Of a stretch of DNA of 64,000 bases, positions 23,639 through 36,144 are shown piece after piece (position 1 is the stretch's first letter; each line of letters opens with the position of its first letter). Source of the DNA: Druceiella hillmani (Eukaryota; Arthropoda; Insecta; Lepidoptera; Hepialidae); the NCBI GenBank assembly GCA_039881145.1, contig JAYKKI010000063.1, forward strand, positions 13,051,001 through 13,115,000, given 5' to 3'. The position numbers and the translations under genes are program-made. The notes beneath the pieces were generated by a model. The model did no database searches, was not told where the DNA came from, and saw only the letters and a list, made by a program, of their open reading frames with translations.

Positions 23639-26600
23639 GTAAGTCGAGATGTGCATAGATCTGCAATGACAATGGTCAAATTATTGGGTTTTTTATGGAT
23701 TAATAATATTTGTTATTGAATATTTGTTTACGATTGCAATGAAACTTTTAGTGTAGGCGACTTGTTTAAATATGATGCTCATAATATCTAAATAAGTTGT
23801 GACTCACAAAAAATATTTACTCAAAAATACTGGTCGAAATAGCATATAGATATAATGCAGCCATAAATTATTAAAAAATTTAGAAATGAATAAAACTTTG
23901 TGAGATTTAACATTGTACTATCACACATTGTACTATCCATGGTTTGTGCTTTAAAAAATTCAAAATTTTGATGACAGTACTGGTAAATATTACTCTAATG
24001 TCGGTAGGGTCAATATTTTTGGAAATAGAAAGAGATGGCGCTAAAATAATGGGCTGTCTGTCTGTTTCTAAATGAATTAGAATAGGCTAAAATGAAGAAC
24101 CATAGACTCGGGTTTATAAACTTTCATGTGTGTTGATCAAAATTTTTTTTATCTCGTTTTTGTACATCTTGATCTATTATAATTCAGAATATATAAAAAT
24201 TAAGATAAAGTAAGAACTATAAAAGCAGTAAAAATTCGAAAGAAATAAAAGTTTGAAATATTCAACTGACGCGAAAGTTTCATTGTAATCAAATTTAGCT
24301 TTCGAACAACCACATGTTTGAAAGAATAACTTTTAAAAAATTGTATAAAATGTTGTAAATTCTATTTTATATAACATCTTAAATATTAATTATCACGTTT
24401 AATGTACAAGTATAGTATGTATAGTAACTAACAAATGCTTTTCGAGTAATTACGAAGTGTACATCCTTTCTCGTTACATTAACTTTTGGTGGTGGAGTAT
24501 AATAATAATCCGTTTTTATTGTGTTATGCATTGCTTTAGTTAACTTGGACTATCTAAAATGTAAACATGGTAATTTTTTATTTTTTGTCTTATTTTATCG
24601 ATTAAAAATGCCAGAAAAATATTAAAATAAAAAAGTTTGAATGTCAGAGGTATTATATTTATTTGTCAACTTAAGAAAAACAAGAAGGGTAACAATAATC
24701 CTAGATTTCATTAATTTAGGAAAATTGTTTTTCATTTGCCCTTATATATTGGATATCTTAAGGGTAAGAAAATTTTAGAAGAATATTTATTTCTTTATGA
24801 TAATATACTACAGTGAATTAGACAACAAAAAAGTTTTTAATAAAAAAATTGGAATTTTGCAATTGTCACTTGAGTCTGGAAATTCAATTAGGCAATCACA
24901 AAGTGATGTTTTGAATAATTCAATATACCTTGACATTAATAGATTAACACTTACAATTTTAATTGTGTATTTAGGTTCTCATAGCATAACCATATTAACC
25001 TGTCTGTCACAGGTCAGCATAATTTTCATGTTTTTCTAAAATTACTAATTAATAAAAAGCTTAGATACCAGAGTGTTAATATTTCCCACTGCATAGAATA
25101 GAATTTCTTTTACTAACATTGAAGAAGTTAGTAAAAAGAAATGATACAGAAAATACGTTTTCTTGATTATGGCAATAAATATTAGTATAGAGACTATATA
25201 AGATACCATCAGCACCATATGGTGGTTAAACAGTAAAAACTTGGTTACCGTAATTTAATTATTTTATGTGAAATCCCCATCACGTATATATTGTAATCGA
25301 TCAAAATTATTTATAATGCTAAAATATGGTGTTTTATAAAAACAATAAAAAATTAAAAAAGGAAAAAGATGTCCAAATACGTATAGGAAAACAAGGAATT
25401 GAGATCCTTTAATATTTGTCTATGAATTTCCAAATGCTAGTTTACATTAGTTTTTGGTCACATACATAATAGTATTGGATATTAAAGATATATTTTAATG
25501 TAATTATTGTTGTGCTTTCAAAGAAAAACCATTTTTGTCAAATTATAAATAATTAATATTTGTTTTGAAATATCTAATAATCTATAATGGTTTCTTAACA
25601 AAAGAATGAACATTTTGTTTCAAAATGGCAGTTATGATTGACATTAGTAACAACTTGACCATAAATTTTAATTTCTATTGGGAATTTAATATTTTCACAT
25701 TGATGACATGGCCAGTATTAAATAGTTTCTTTCTTCCACTCATATTTTTTTATATTTCTACAATATTTGTCCACTGAAAATCATAAGTAATAATCTTATT
25801 AATAACAAAAATATTCCACGAATATTAAGAGATAAGTAACCAATAGTTCTTATTTTTATCACCTATGGTGCTGTGAATGTTGTTTTGCAATGTCTAATAA
25901 GCATAATTGGTTTAGTATGTTTCTTTACTTTAAATTTTTCTGTAAAATTATAGTTTTTTTAGATAGTGTAATAATAATATAAAATTGAAAGACTGTAACT
26001 GATCAAAAATAGAAACTTGTTTAGGCAAAGTACTAATAGATGGCGCTGTGTAATTTTAATGTAAGTATACAGGGGTGTAAAATAGAATACGACAAAGCCA
26101 CAAAAAGGTAATTTTCTTCAATATCTCGTAGAGAACAGTGAAAACCGTTTTTCGAAATTCTGCATAAAGAAATCATTACAATTATTTGAAAAATTAAAAA
26201 AATATCAGTTGTGTACGCTTGACTGTTAAGTATGTAATCATCAACTGATTTATGAAATAGATAAAAACATACATTCGGTTCTAAATTTTGAAATGTTTTT
26301 GGTTTTATAGAAAAAATTTTAACTTTTTGTTTTAACATTTTATTTTATTGACAATATTGAATGATAACGAAAAATGTGGAAAATATGGTAATTATTTTTT
26401 TAAATTTCCAAAGAATTTCAACTTTGAACTTGAATAACGTTGTAAAAGCCACAAATTTAAAAAAACAGTTTCCACTTCTTCACACATCAAAGAGAATTGC
26501 CTCGTCATGGCTTTGTCTTATTCAACTACACAGCCTGTATATATGAGAATAGAAGTAATATTTGACGTGCGGCTCATATTAAGTCTGAATCATATTAATC

Positions 26601-26798
26601 TTTTATTAACGTGGCGTTTAATATTTTTCTGGCATTAATTTAGTATTTTCAACTACTTCAATGTTAATTATTCTCTTTTCAAAACCGTCTGTTATTAATC
26701 AACTGAACAATGTATAACGCAATACCCCTTCCAGTTTCTCACCAATGTAACCTAATAATATGAATAATATAAAGTTGCCGTAATATAAATTACAACAG
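23639..26798 (+). other. lap intron, 3.2 kb, containing a fold-back MITE
   Basis: The intron runs from GTAAGT to TACAACAG. The MITE at 26068-26539 is the only element recognised. The rest is AT-rich with no protein-like open frame. Confidence 0.75.
26068..26539. mobile_element. Fold-back MITE, 472 bp, TACAGG ends
   Basis: The left end TACAGGGGTGTAAAATAG and the reverse complement of the right end TACAGGCTGTGTAGTTG are followed by parallel stretches: GAATACGACAAAGCC against GAATAAGACAAAGCC, then AATTTTCTTC against AATTCTCTTT. The inverted arms extend for roughly 75 bp or more. No transposase frame is present. TA flanks suggest a Tc1/mariner-like target, but the superfamily is not certain. A related copy lies at 33985-34154. 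Confidence 0.75.
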
Positions 26799-26936
26799 CC
26801 ATACCGGCCACGATCCAAGCACAGCCTCTATGGAGCACCAACACAAACGGTGTACAGCCCGCACAGCAGCCCGCCAATAACACATTCATCTCTGAAGTTA
26901 ACTTCTCTAATGTATTTGATAGCGCAGATGACGCAG
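26799..26936 (+). CDS. lap: lap exon, tail (NVFDSADD motif)
   Basis: This 138-nt exon enters and leaves in phase 1 (acceptor TACAACAG, donor GTGAGA). It encodes PIPATIQAQPLWSTNTNGVQ, then PAQQPANNTFISEVNFSNVF and DSADDA. NFSNVFDSADD resembles the acidic, Phe-containing peptides of AP180-type tails that bind clathrin or AP-2. There is no long open frame beyond its limits. Equal phases mean it could be skipped without a frame shift. Confidence 0.92.
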
Positions 26937-29900
26937 GTGAGATATACGTACATGTTGTAGTACTCTTCTCGTCTTTGTATATCTTGGAGCAGATGATGTA
27001 TGCAAATAGTTGTAATTTGTAATAGAATAGCTGTATATAGAATTATTTCTACAACTATTTCTCAATATCTGATATTGACTTGTTAATATGGTATTATATA
27101 ATCTACTATAAATTTTTTTGTGCCTTAAAATTATCTAAAAAAATGTTTGTATCATATGTGGAACTGATTTCTTGTTAGTACTATTGGAAAACCCTCCAAC
27201 GCGTAACAGTGTTATAGTTATATGCCCAAAAGATCCACACAAAATCCTATTGTTGTGGTAATGCTGTCTGTCTGCATGTTAGAGGTTTCTAACTTCAAAA
27301 CGAAGGCAGGTGTTTGAAATTTATACATAATATTGTAGTTTTACTAAAATCAAAAATATTATTTAAATTATGTACAATTTTATTATATGGAGATCCACAT
27401 ATGTGCAGGGGAACGTCTCCTGCAAGTATAGTAGAATGACTGAGTTTACCAGGAAGGGGGCTGCAGTATTACATACCGCATGCTGCCATGAATAGTGTAC
27501 GGTGATACCTTGGCTTAACTTTTCTGGTCTGCTTAATCATTGGTGTACACATGTTGAATCTGTTTATCTTTATCTTGACAATTGTAATACCTAGAATTCT
27601 GAAATTCCAAGACATTAATACAAATATCCTCAATTTAAGCCACAAATGCTAAGATTATGTTCAACTGTAATAGTTTTGTATGTTATGAGTGATATAATAA
27701 ACAAATGTTCCAGTTACCACAGTTCTCTATGGTATCGTTTTAAAATATAGTGTAATTAAGTAATTTTGTGCCCACGTTATTTTCTTTCAATTAAAAAATA
27801 AATATGCATTGTTTTGAGACAGAAATTTCATTTGTGCTAACCCTGTCGTCAGTTTACTAGTATGCAAACTTCTTATTCTATTCTAAGTTGGATGATGTGT
27901 CAATTAGAAATTTTTGCATGAATTTTGATAAAACTTTGCTTTGATAGACAATCATTTTAAAATCAGATAGGCAGAAGCTTATATAGCATAGCCATGAAAA
28001 TCTACTTGGATGCTGGATAACAGGCCGAGCATTACAATGGCATAAAGAAACACTTAATTCCAGTTCTAATGAATAGCGTTGAAAAGTTTGGGAAGCCTCG
28101 AAAAACCATTTACACCATTTTCACCCGAGATTAGTTATTTTACTATCTGTTGAAAAAAATGAGTGTTTAGGAGTAAAATTTTTATAAAGGTCATTTATTT
28201 TTTGTCTTTGTCTTTTGAAATTTCTAAGGCGTTATTAAAAAAAAACTTTCTGTTCAACTTTTGAAATAAATTTTTCCTATTCATTGTTTTGGGTTGTATA
28301 GTCCTTTTGAATGTCCAGTGTGTTTAAGATGCCTGCCAAAAATTAAAATTTTTCTAGTTTAACCGTTTTAGTGCCATGGTTTTTTATTCATACATACTTA
28401 AAAATGCCAAAGAAATCTTTTGTTTTTGAAGTCATTTACCCTTGTCTCGAAATAAAACTGTATCTCTTCCAAAAATTATCGAATTTTAATAATTGTTTCG
28501 GTGTTTTCTTAATAAAAACTTGTGGAACGATAATAAAATACAAAGAAAATTATAGAAATATATATTGTGAACAAAAATTATAAGAAAAAATGAAATCAAG
28601 GTCATCGTATTTTCACAGTCCGTTACATCCTCCGTATCAGCAAAATAATTGTATTGTCATTATTATTAATAGAATTATTTTCATATTCCGACGTTATGGG
28701 TTAAACATTTTCTTTTCCTGGATCCTTTTTATATTGTAATTACTAATAATATTATAATTTAAAATTTATGTAACACGTAGAAAGATAAAAAATTAGCGAT
28801 GCGTGCGAACAACCTCCCCTACCGTGTGCTAAACAGCAACTGATTTCTCGAGTGCCATCGCACTCATGGCAAATTTAGTTAGTACGCGCACGAGCGCGAT
28901 GGCACTTGTCGGCACTCAAACGGTTAATTATCTAATATACTGTTAATGAGGTTTTGTGTCTTATTTTAATAATACCTGTATTTCATTGTTACTTGATACA
29001 CATCTATATCACTTTTTGCATACATTATCTGTGAGAGATATTGGTGGTTTATAGCTGTTTATATATAGTAATATGCTGTTTATATATACTAGTATGCTGT
29101 AAGAGATACATCAATATTTTTCAAGCTCAAATGGTAAGTAGTGGGAATGGTTTGAAGGAAAAAGAAAATATGCTTCAAAATTTGTTAATTTATACATATA
29201 TCTGGTGATCTTACCCAAATTCATAGCTACATTTAATGCTTATATATCGTCACAATATTGTTTTATTATTCTTTTGTCAACAGCTCAAACATATTTCTAA
29301 CTGGGTGTAATATGGTATATAACACTGGTCCATGAGTTATATACTTTGTCAACATATTTTGAAATGGAATGATACAGTCTGTTAAACAAGACAATCGCTT
29401 GGCATCTCCGAGATACACATTTTACTAATTTCATAGCATAATGAGGAAACAAAGACCTCTACATAAGTCAAATCTGTTTTTCCACATTCTTCTTTCCACG
29501 CTGTACAAAGATAACTCCAATGTTCTGGGTTATAGTCATTTTGCAGTATTTATGTTTTTACTTATAAAACTACCTTTGGGCAAGTGGTAATAAAGCCTTC
29601 TGATATATTTAACCGTTTTGTCAAAGTTGAAAAAGAAATTTCATACAACATTTTCGGTTTTTTCGGATGCAAATATAGAAACATGACTTCGTAAGGTGTA
29701 GCATGTCTTGCACTTATGTACAATCTGCTGTAAACCAGCTCAAACCAATAACTGATGCATTCAACATAAGGCGTCTTCATGTTCAAGCTTTAAATATACT
29801 CTCTATTTGTTTTTAGAAACAAATTTAAGCCATACATACTTTTGTCAAACAGACTGTCAAATGAAAATAATATTATTTTTGCTTGTATCGCTATAAGCTA

Positions 29901-30379
29901 TAATTTTTTTTTGCCAAATAGATTTAATAAATGATATGTTATGAGATTGATAAACAATATATATACATGTTGGTGTTGGCTAATTTTAAGAAAATCACAC
30001 TTATGTATAAAATTAGTTGGTTCTTTATTGTTGTAAATAAATTTAGTAAAATTTGACTCTATGCATTCATCTTCCCTAATCATACAAACATTTGGAATAA
30101 AATGGGTAACATGTCGTTAACATAAATTAATAATAAACTTCTCATTAAATCTACATAATCGTTTCATCATCATAACAAACAGTTTTGAATATCCTGTGAC
30201 TTATTGATATTGAGTTTTGTGTTAAGAAAATTGAATTATAACGGTTATGTCTAAAAATGGAAATTATACACCATAGAAACTTTAAACCTATGTACGTGAT
30301 TTCGATGACCGCTATTCATAAACATAAGATTGTGTGGCGTCTTTCATCGATTCATCATTTATTTTGTTCCTCCATAAAG
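26937..30379 (+). other. lap intron, 3.4 kb, containing a piggyBac-type MITE
   Basis: The intron runs from GTGAGA to CCATAAAG. It holds the MITE at 28359-28927. A GC-richer patch at about 27395-27510 has no in-phase open frame flanked by splice sites and remains unassigned. Confidence 0.75.
28359..28927 (+). mobile_element. piggyBac-type MITE, 569 bp (family B, copy 1)
   Basis: The element starts TTAACCGTTTTAGTGCC and ends GGCACTCAAACGGTTAA, inverted termini bounded by TTAA as in piggyBac elements. It matches 50514-51154 over most of its length (for example CCAAAGAAATCTTTTGTTTT and AGATAAAAAATTAG). Relative to that copy it lacks much of an internal acidic-coding stretch. The open frame 28371-28583 is part of the element and not a gene. 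Confidence 0.88.
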
Positions 30380-30676
30380 CTGCCGGTGGACCTAACCCAT
30401 TCATGAACCTGGGCAAGGACAACATTCCCCCAATGTCCACCCTAACGGACTCTCCCCACAAGATGCCGCTAAACTGGGACAGTGAGGAGAAAAAACCCAA
30501 GTCAGCCTTCGACGATCTCAATGAAACGATTCGTTTGTCTCTGGGCGGCTCGCCGGCTAAGCAGCCGCTCCAGCCGAGCTCGGATAGCGCGACACTCTTG
30601 CAATCAAGCATGTTCGGCTCGCCAGCTAAACAGGGTCAGCCCATGAATATGATGCAGCAAACGGGGTCGGCTGCGG
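30380..30676 (+). CDS. lap: lap exon, tail (NPFMNLG, DDLNETIRLSLGGSP)
   Basis: This exon enters in phase 1 after CCATAAAG. It encodes AAGGPNPFMNLGKDNIPPMS, then KMPLNWDSEEKKPKSAFDDL and NETIRLSLGGSPAKQ, followed by a second GSPAKQ. It carries one NPF motif and an AFDDL element like other tail motifs. Two donors fit the phase 1 entry of the next exon: 30676 (GTGTTA) and 30685 (GTTTGT), the latter adding three residues, GVI. The continuation of the open frame to 30765 is intron. GC content is well above the introns. The antisense frame 30312-30611 is a shadow. Confidence 0.9.
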
Positions 30677-30685
30677 GTGTTATCG

Positions 30686-33600
30686 GTTTGTCTCTAGTTG
30701 TCCCCAAGGCGATTTTACCATTGATGTCAGATTATAGGTGGTCAGCATTATGTTTTTGGTTTTAACTAAATGTTAAGTAATATTGACACGGTCTGAATAA
30801 GTAAGATAATTTTAAAAATAATAAGTAAAAAAAGAATTCAATGCAATGAAATATTAAGGTATAAAAATAAATAAAACTCGACAATTAATGATATAGTTAG
30901 TACCTTGACATTGTTCCTATTGCACAATACATTATAACATGGAAACAATACCACTTGCCTAAAAAGCTTTCTTTATTAGCTTTCTCGTATGGAGAAAATA
31001 TGACGATTAAAGCAAAGGAATGATGTGATTAGTTACTTCATTTCTGGCCACATGCACAAAATAAGGCCTAGCTAGTTGCAGAGTACTTGGATGTTTAGAT
31101 TCATGATTGTCTCAAATGGATGTAACAGTAAAATTTTTCATTTAAAAAACCATAAGCTTTATAAATGAATATCATTTTATTCTCGGTTGTCTATGATTCC
31201 TAAATGTGAAAGTGACATTAACGAAATAAATGTCATCAAATATATATAATGCTGAACCTATTTAATTAAGACACAGGGTATCGCCGTATGTTTGTTTTGT
31301 TGGTCCATGTTGACAGTAGATTTTGCTATCGCTTTGCTGAAGAGTGTGTCGCCACAATTTTTTTTTGTTTTATTACCTGTATACTAAACCTTTTAGTATT
31401 TTCAGACAAATTATAGTTTCACTTGCAGTGTTTTTCGATTTTCGTACTTTTATTATGCAGTTTTGCGTGTACATTTTAGAAGTGTTGTTTTTTCATGTCC
31501 GTAATGATCATGCCTTTTCCTGACTTGCGATCTCTTAGCCATGTCATTTCCGCTTTGATTTTCCAAATCATGCCATCATCGCCATTGTCATCTTAGTAAT
31601 AGTTTTTGAAACTGTCGCATTGGTCATTTTTAGTGATTTTTAATTTGACTTCCTGCAACTTGATTCACTTTATAAATTCATTATGAAAATCGTTTTACTC
31701 GCTATACTCATACTCATAATGCCTTAAAAATATTATAATTTTTTTTGTAATATATTTAAGCTTAATTGCTTTCCAACAGTTGCCTAACCCTGCTTTATAA
31801 GTACATAAAGAAATAGTATAAGAGTATTTGAACAATAAATGTATGATTTATAGTGCTTTTTGGATAAGATTTTAAAAAACTTATAAGGAATCTTGTTTTA
31901 CATAAAATAAAATTTTTTGAAATCATGTAATTTTTTAAGTAACTATTATTCAGGTTATCGTAACAAACTATCAATTAACATGCTAGTTTGTTATTACAGT
32001 GTCAGATTTCTTAAATTTAACCATAGACAGCACTTAATAATACCTTTGTCATCTCTGGAAAATTCCTTTTTTTATTTTCCTTGATTATAATTTTCAATGT
32101 TTGTTCTGTCTCAACGGTTTTTTTAATATGTTATACTTATTAATGTGGATATTAAACCTATCTAAAAATTTCAATTATATGTCAAAAAATAAATACTAGA
32201 TAAAAGGCATTTCACTCCATAGCAAAAATCATATTTTGAAATAAGAACTTTCAATCATTCTTAAATATGGCTATCATAACAGTGAATTTAATGTTTTTAC
32301 TTCATAAAATATTGTATTATTGCAATTAACTTAAAATAATATTGCCAAGTCATTTATTTTAATTTTTCGCACACAAATCATAATATCACGATTGTATTGC
32401 AAAAATTCGTAGAGGTCTTCATTCATGTTTACTATAAACTGGTAGCTATATAGTTCTCAATACCTTTATAGCCTTTGAAATATTTTTTGTTTTCGTGTTT
32501 TTTTTGTGATATATGTTTTAATATCTAAGCTAAGGTAAACTAGTTATATTTTGTTTACGTTTTTAAGAATATGCTTAAAACACTGGCTATTAATTAAACC
32601 AAATTTACTATTTATGAAATATTAGTATTATAAAGGTAGCAAAGGTTGAAGTAGCAATTATGCGAGTATTTGATCTAAGCCAAATAAATTTTTAATGCAA
32701 AAATACATTTAAATTAACAATACACTTTTGTACAAGTTATTATCCAAAATTACGTAATGATACTTTTTAAAAAAGTTCCAGACCTAAAAAACAAATTTTA
32801 GTAATTTCCAGAATTTAATGTAGGTGAAATTTAATGGTAGTTTTAAAATGTATGTACAATACAAAGTTGACGCTTCAGAGATATGTAAAGTAATATTTCT
32901 GAATACACATAAAAGTACGTGCAGCACCTATGTATTTTGAACTACTTTGAAGATCTTAGAAAAATGTTAATTATGATACCCAATTTTGGGCACCACTATC
33001 ACGTCCATAAATTGAAGTATTTTTAAATTATGTACATTTTACCCCTACCAAAACATTATACCACACAATGTTAGAATGCTGCAGTCATAAAGGCAAGTGT
33101 CCAATCTATTGAAATTCATATCATAAATTGTTCCTACTTAGTTGTGAACAGGCCCTTGACTGTAATATTCCAAAAAATTACTGCCGTATAATATAATTTT
33201 TTGATAGGGTTGATATATACTGTAACTTAAAATTAATTCCATTAATGAGCAAGAGTGACAGGCTTAAAACTCCTTACAAACGAGCATTTTGTTTTTGGGC
33301 ATGGATGGGCATTAAGGCGACATAACATCCGTATCTATTTGCTCTATTTCAATTGAAGGCATCGTTTACAACTGAACAAAATAAAGAAATAAGATAAAAG
33401 AAATTTAAGATACAGAACAAACATTAATTTGCTTACGTAGATGTATATACAAAAACGTTATTGTTATATTCCCTTTTGGGAAGTAAACGAACCGGAAATA
33501 TAAATCTAAATAATAATTGTTACAAAATACAATATAGAAGGTCTACATAATGTCTAATATCATTAAGAAATTAAAATAGCTATTCTGATGCGCGAAGTAT

Positions 33601-34876
33601 AAAATCAATCTTTTTCAATATTTTAGCATCATAGTTTAATGCTTATATTATATTTCTGATTCTATGAATGCGTTAAATTGTGATTCTGTAAAAGATTCAT
33701 TATGTTTATATATTCTTGATTTTTTTATTTTTAAAATTTGACAATCTTATCACCTAATTTGCCTGAAGCAATATTACATATAATGTTTTAATAAAATCAT
33801 ATTTAATATACTTTTCTAAACCCTGAAATAGTGTGACACAAATTTCATTTAAAAAATGTTTGTGGGTAATTTATTTATTTCCATTTCCTTTTGGCTCTAC
33901 AAAAAAATTTTAAATTTTTTTATTGATTATAATTTCTAGATTTTTTTATATTGGATTAGTGAATAATATTTTATAATATAAGAAAGAAAATTTGTGGAAA
34001 ATATGGCAATAATTTTGCAACAAAATTTCGACTTTGAACTGGAGTAACTCCAGAACCGCTTTGTATTTCGAAAAATGGGTTTCACCATTCTCTTCATGAC
34101 ATCAAAGAGAATTACGTCTATACGGTTTTGTCGTATTGAAATTCACATCTGTATACAGAGACAAAAGAATATGTAACGTATACAGAAACAAAGAAATGCA
34201 AATTAGGTCAAAGAACTATAAAATAAATTATTTATTATAAAAATATAATTCGTATAGATAAAAAAATATGTCAATTTTGTTTATAAAATAAACCACAAAC
34301 GGCTTTGTAACTATTGAAAACGAAATTGAATTATAAATTTTCTTCTAACTAAAGAAAACAGTAAAAATTCAGTTTTGCGACATTGAAAGCGTAAATAGAT
34401 TTTTGATTACCAATAATTTTCATAGATTAGCTGAATAATATAATTTACACATGCAGCCATATAAATTATATGTAGCCATTATAAAATATTTGATTTCACA
34501 AATATTTTATAATCCTTCTTCAACGTAACTGTACAGTTTTTTGTGAAGATTTTGGATTATTTTTTTGAATGCTAGCTTTGGATTTAGAACAATTTTTATA
34601 TGTAAATATGTTTTATGCCTTGTCTATCATCATCATAGCTTTTCTACTTTTAGAAATTGATCATTGTCTCATTGACCATTATATTTTCATTATATTGAAT
34701 AAAAAATCTTTATGCATTGCCAACTAAATTTATAAAATGTTTGCTTCAGCATTATCATCACACAATAATTGTTTGTCATCCATATGTATGAAGTATTGCA
34801 GAATATTTCTACCGTATAAGGTAGATTACAAAATCAACGTTTGGACTGAGAATGTAAATTTTTCTCTTTAAATTAG
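30686..34876 (+). other. lap intron, 4.2 kb
   Basis: The intron ends TTAAATTAG. Apart from the MITE relative at 33985-34154 I see no element, RNA gene or protein-like frame. A somewhat less AT-rich part at 31300-31690 was checked for a hidden exon; the phase needed meets a stop. Confidence 0.75.
33985..34154 (-). mobile_element. Partial relative of the 26068-26539 MITE
   Basis: Read on the minus strand it begins TACAGATGTGAATTTC, followed by AATACGACAAAACCG and AATTCTCTTTGATGT. It follows the right half of 26068-26539 through AGTTCAAAGT and CCATATTTTCCACA. Only one terminus is recognised, so it is a truncated copy. Confidence 0.65.
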
Positions 34877-34988
34877 GTCAGCAAGTTCAACAGCAAACGC
34901 CAGGCAAAGTGCTGACGGGAGATCTCGACTCCTCGTTGGCATCTCTCGCTAATAATCTCACCATCAACACATCATCGCAGGGTGTCAA
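34877..34988 (+). CDS. lap: lap exon, tail (GDLDSSLASLANNL motif)
   Basis: This 112-nt exon enters in phase 1 and leaves in phase 2 before GTAAGT. It encodes GQQVQQQTPGKVLTGDLDSS, then LASLANNLTINTSSQGV. The element GDLDSSLASL is shared with vertebrate PICALM (GDLDSSLANL) and marks this as the conserved distal tail. Splice sites are good and the frame is open only within the exon limits. Confidence 0.95.
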
Positions 34989-36041
34989 GTAAGTGCCACC
35001 AGTATATTTGATTTTCGTTCTTTTTGTAACATTTTTTTTTGTGTGAGTTTTGTAACAATACAATTGTAAAGTTTTTTAAAAATGTGAGTGAGGAAAAATA
35101 TATAATATAGTGTGATCAGTAGTTTTTGGTCACCTTTTGGCAAAATGAGATCAAAATTCTAGCTTCTTAGAGAGAAAAATAGCAATCGATTTGAAGTATA
35201 ACAGTTTCCGACATTTGTTATATCTACAGCCAAAGTCTACGACCGATGAGTCTATGGTACTTGTAACATATTACCAGTAAATTAAACTTTTTTTCATAGG
35301 TCATCCTGTGGATAGTTTTTCAGAAATGAACATGATGAAGGTTATGAGTATCATACTTTTTATTTTCTCTAAGTGTCAGATAATTTGTACCTTTGAAATT
35401 TAAGTTTCTCCTGTTATTATGGATTTCTTATTTTTTCCTTTATTCTTATAGTAAAATGTAAATTTTGTGTTATATAAATTTGATAGTGTTTAAAAGAATG
35501 CAGTAGTGAATTTAAAATGAAATCAAATATTTTTTTAATCAAAATGCTTGTCTCCAAATTAATATAGTCATAAGTATGATATTTTTAAAAAAGTTCGTAA
35601 TTTTTTTAGAACCATTTTCATTGTTTTTTAGTACTTTTTACACAGAATGAATGTATCATTTGACACATATGCACTTTTATCAAACCCCATCCCTTGCAAG
35701 ATAAGAAACCGACCCAATCTATGTATGTTTTGTTTATGGTGGCATAAACTTCAATTGATTTGAGGTTTTTTTGAACATTTAAAAGTTTGTTTTTTCATAA
35801 TTTATGGGAATTAAAATAATCTTTTATTAATATTTTATTAGTAAAGTTTTAGAAACTCATGAAAATGGGAAGTATTAAAGTTTAATGAAGTGAATTCATT
35901 AGAGGAACTATCAAAAAAGGCTTTTGCTACAGTCGTTTGAAAATTTTTAACAAAAAAAGGATAAACAAAAATTGTGGTGGTTTGTCAGTATTTTTGTAGC
36001 AATCACAATTGAATTTCAAATTCTTTTTGCCATACAAGCAG
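34989..36041 (+). other. lap intron, 1.1 kb
   Basis: The intron runs from GTAAGT to ACAAGCAG. It is AT-rich and nothing else is seen. Confidence 0.8.
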
Positions 36042-36144
36042 AGGCGTCCAGTGGAATTCTCCCAAAAACAGTTCGAAAGCCGGAGCTAATACATGGAGTC
36101 CACAACCTATGGCCGCCACGACTGGCGCTGGTTACAGACCCATG
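36042..36144 (+). CDS. lap: lap exon, tail (VQWNSPKN, ATTGAGYRPM)
   Basis: This 103-nt exon enters in phase 2 and ends in phase 0 at ATG before GTAAGC. It encodes GVQWNSPKNSSKAGANTWSP followed by QPMAATTGAGYRPM. The W-N-S-P and G-A-N-x-W-x-P elements correspond to the conserved Trp-containing segment near the PICALM C-terminus. The acceptor is an AAGCAG tandem: the downstream AG yields Lys at the junction, the upstream AG (exon from 36039) yields Asn-Arg. Confidence 0.92.

Noticed and set aside
30312..30611. 99-codon minus-strand open frame
   Set aside because: It is the antisense shadow of the GC-richer lap exon at 30380-30676, which has family motifs and fitting splice phases.
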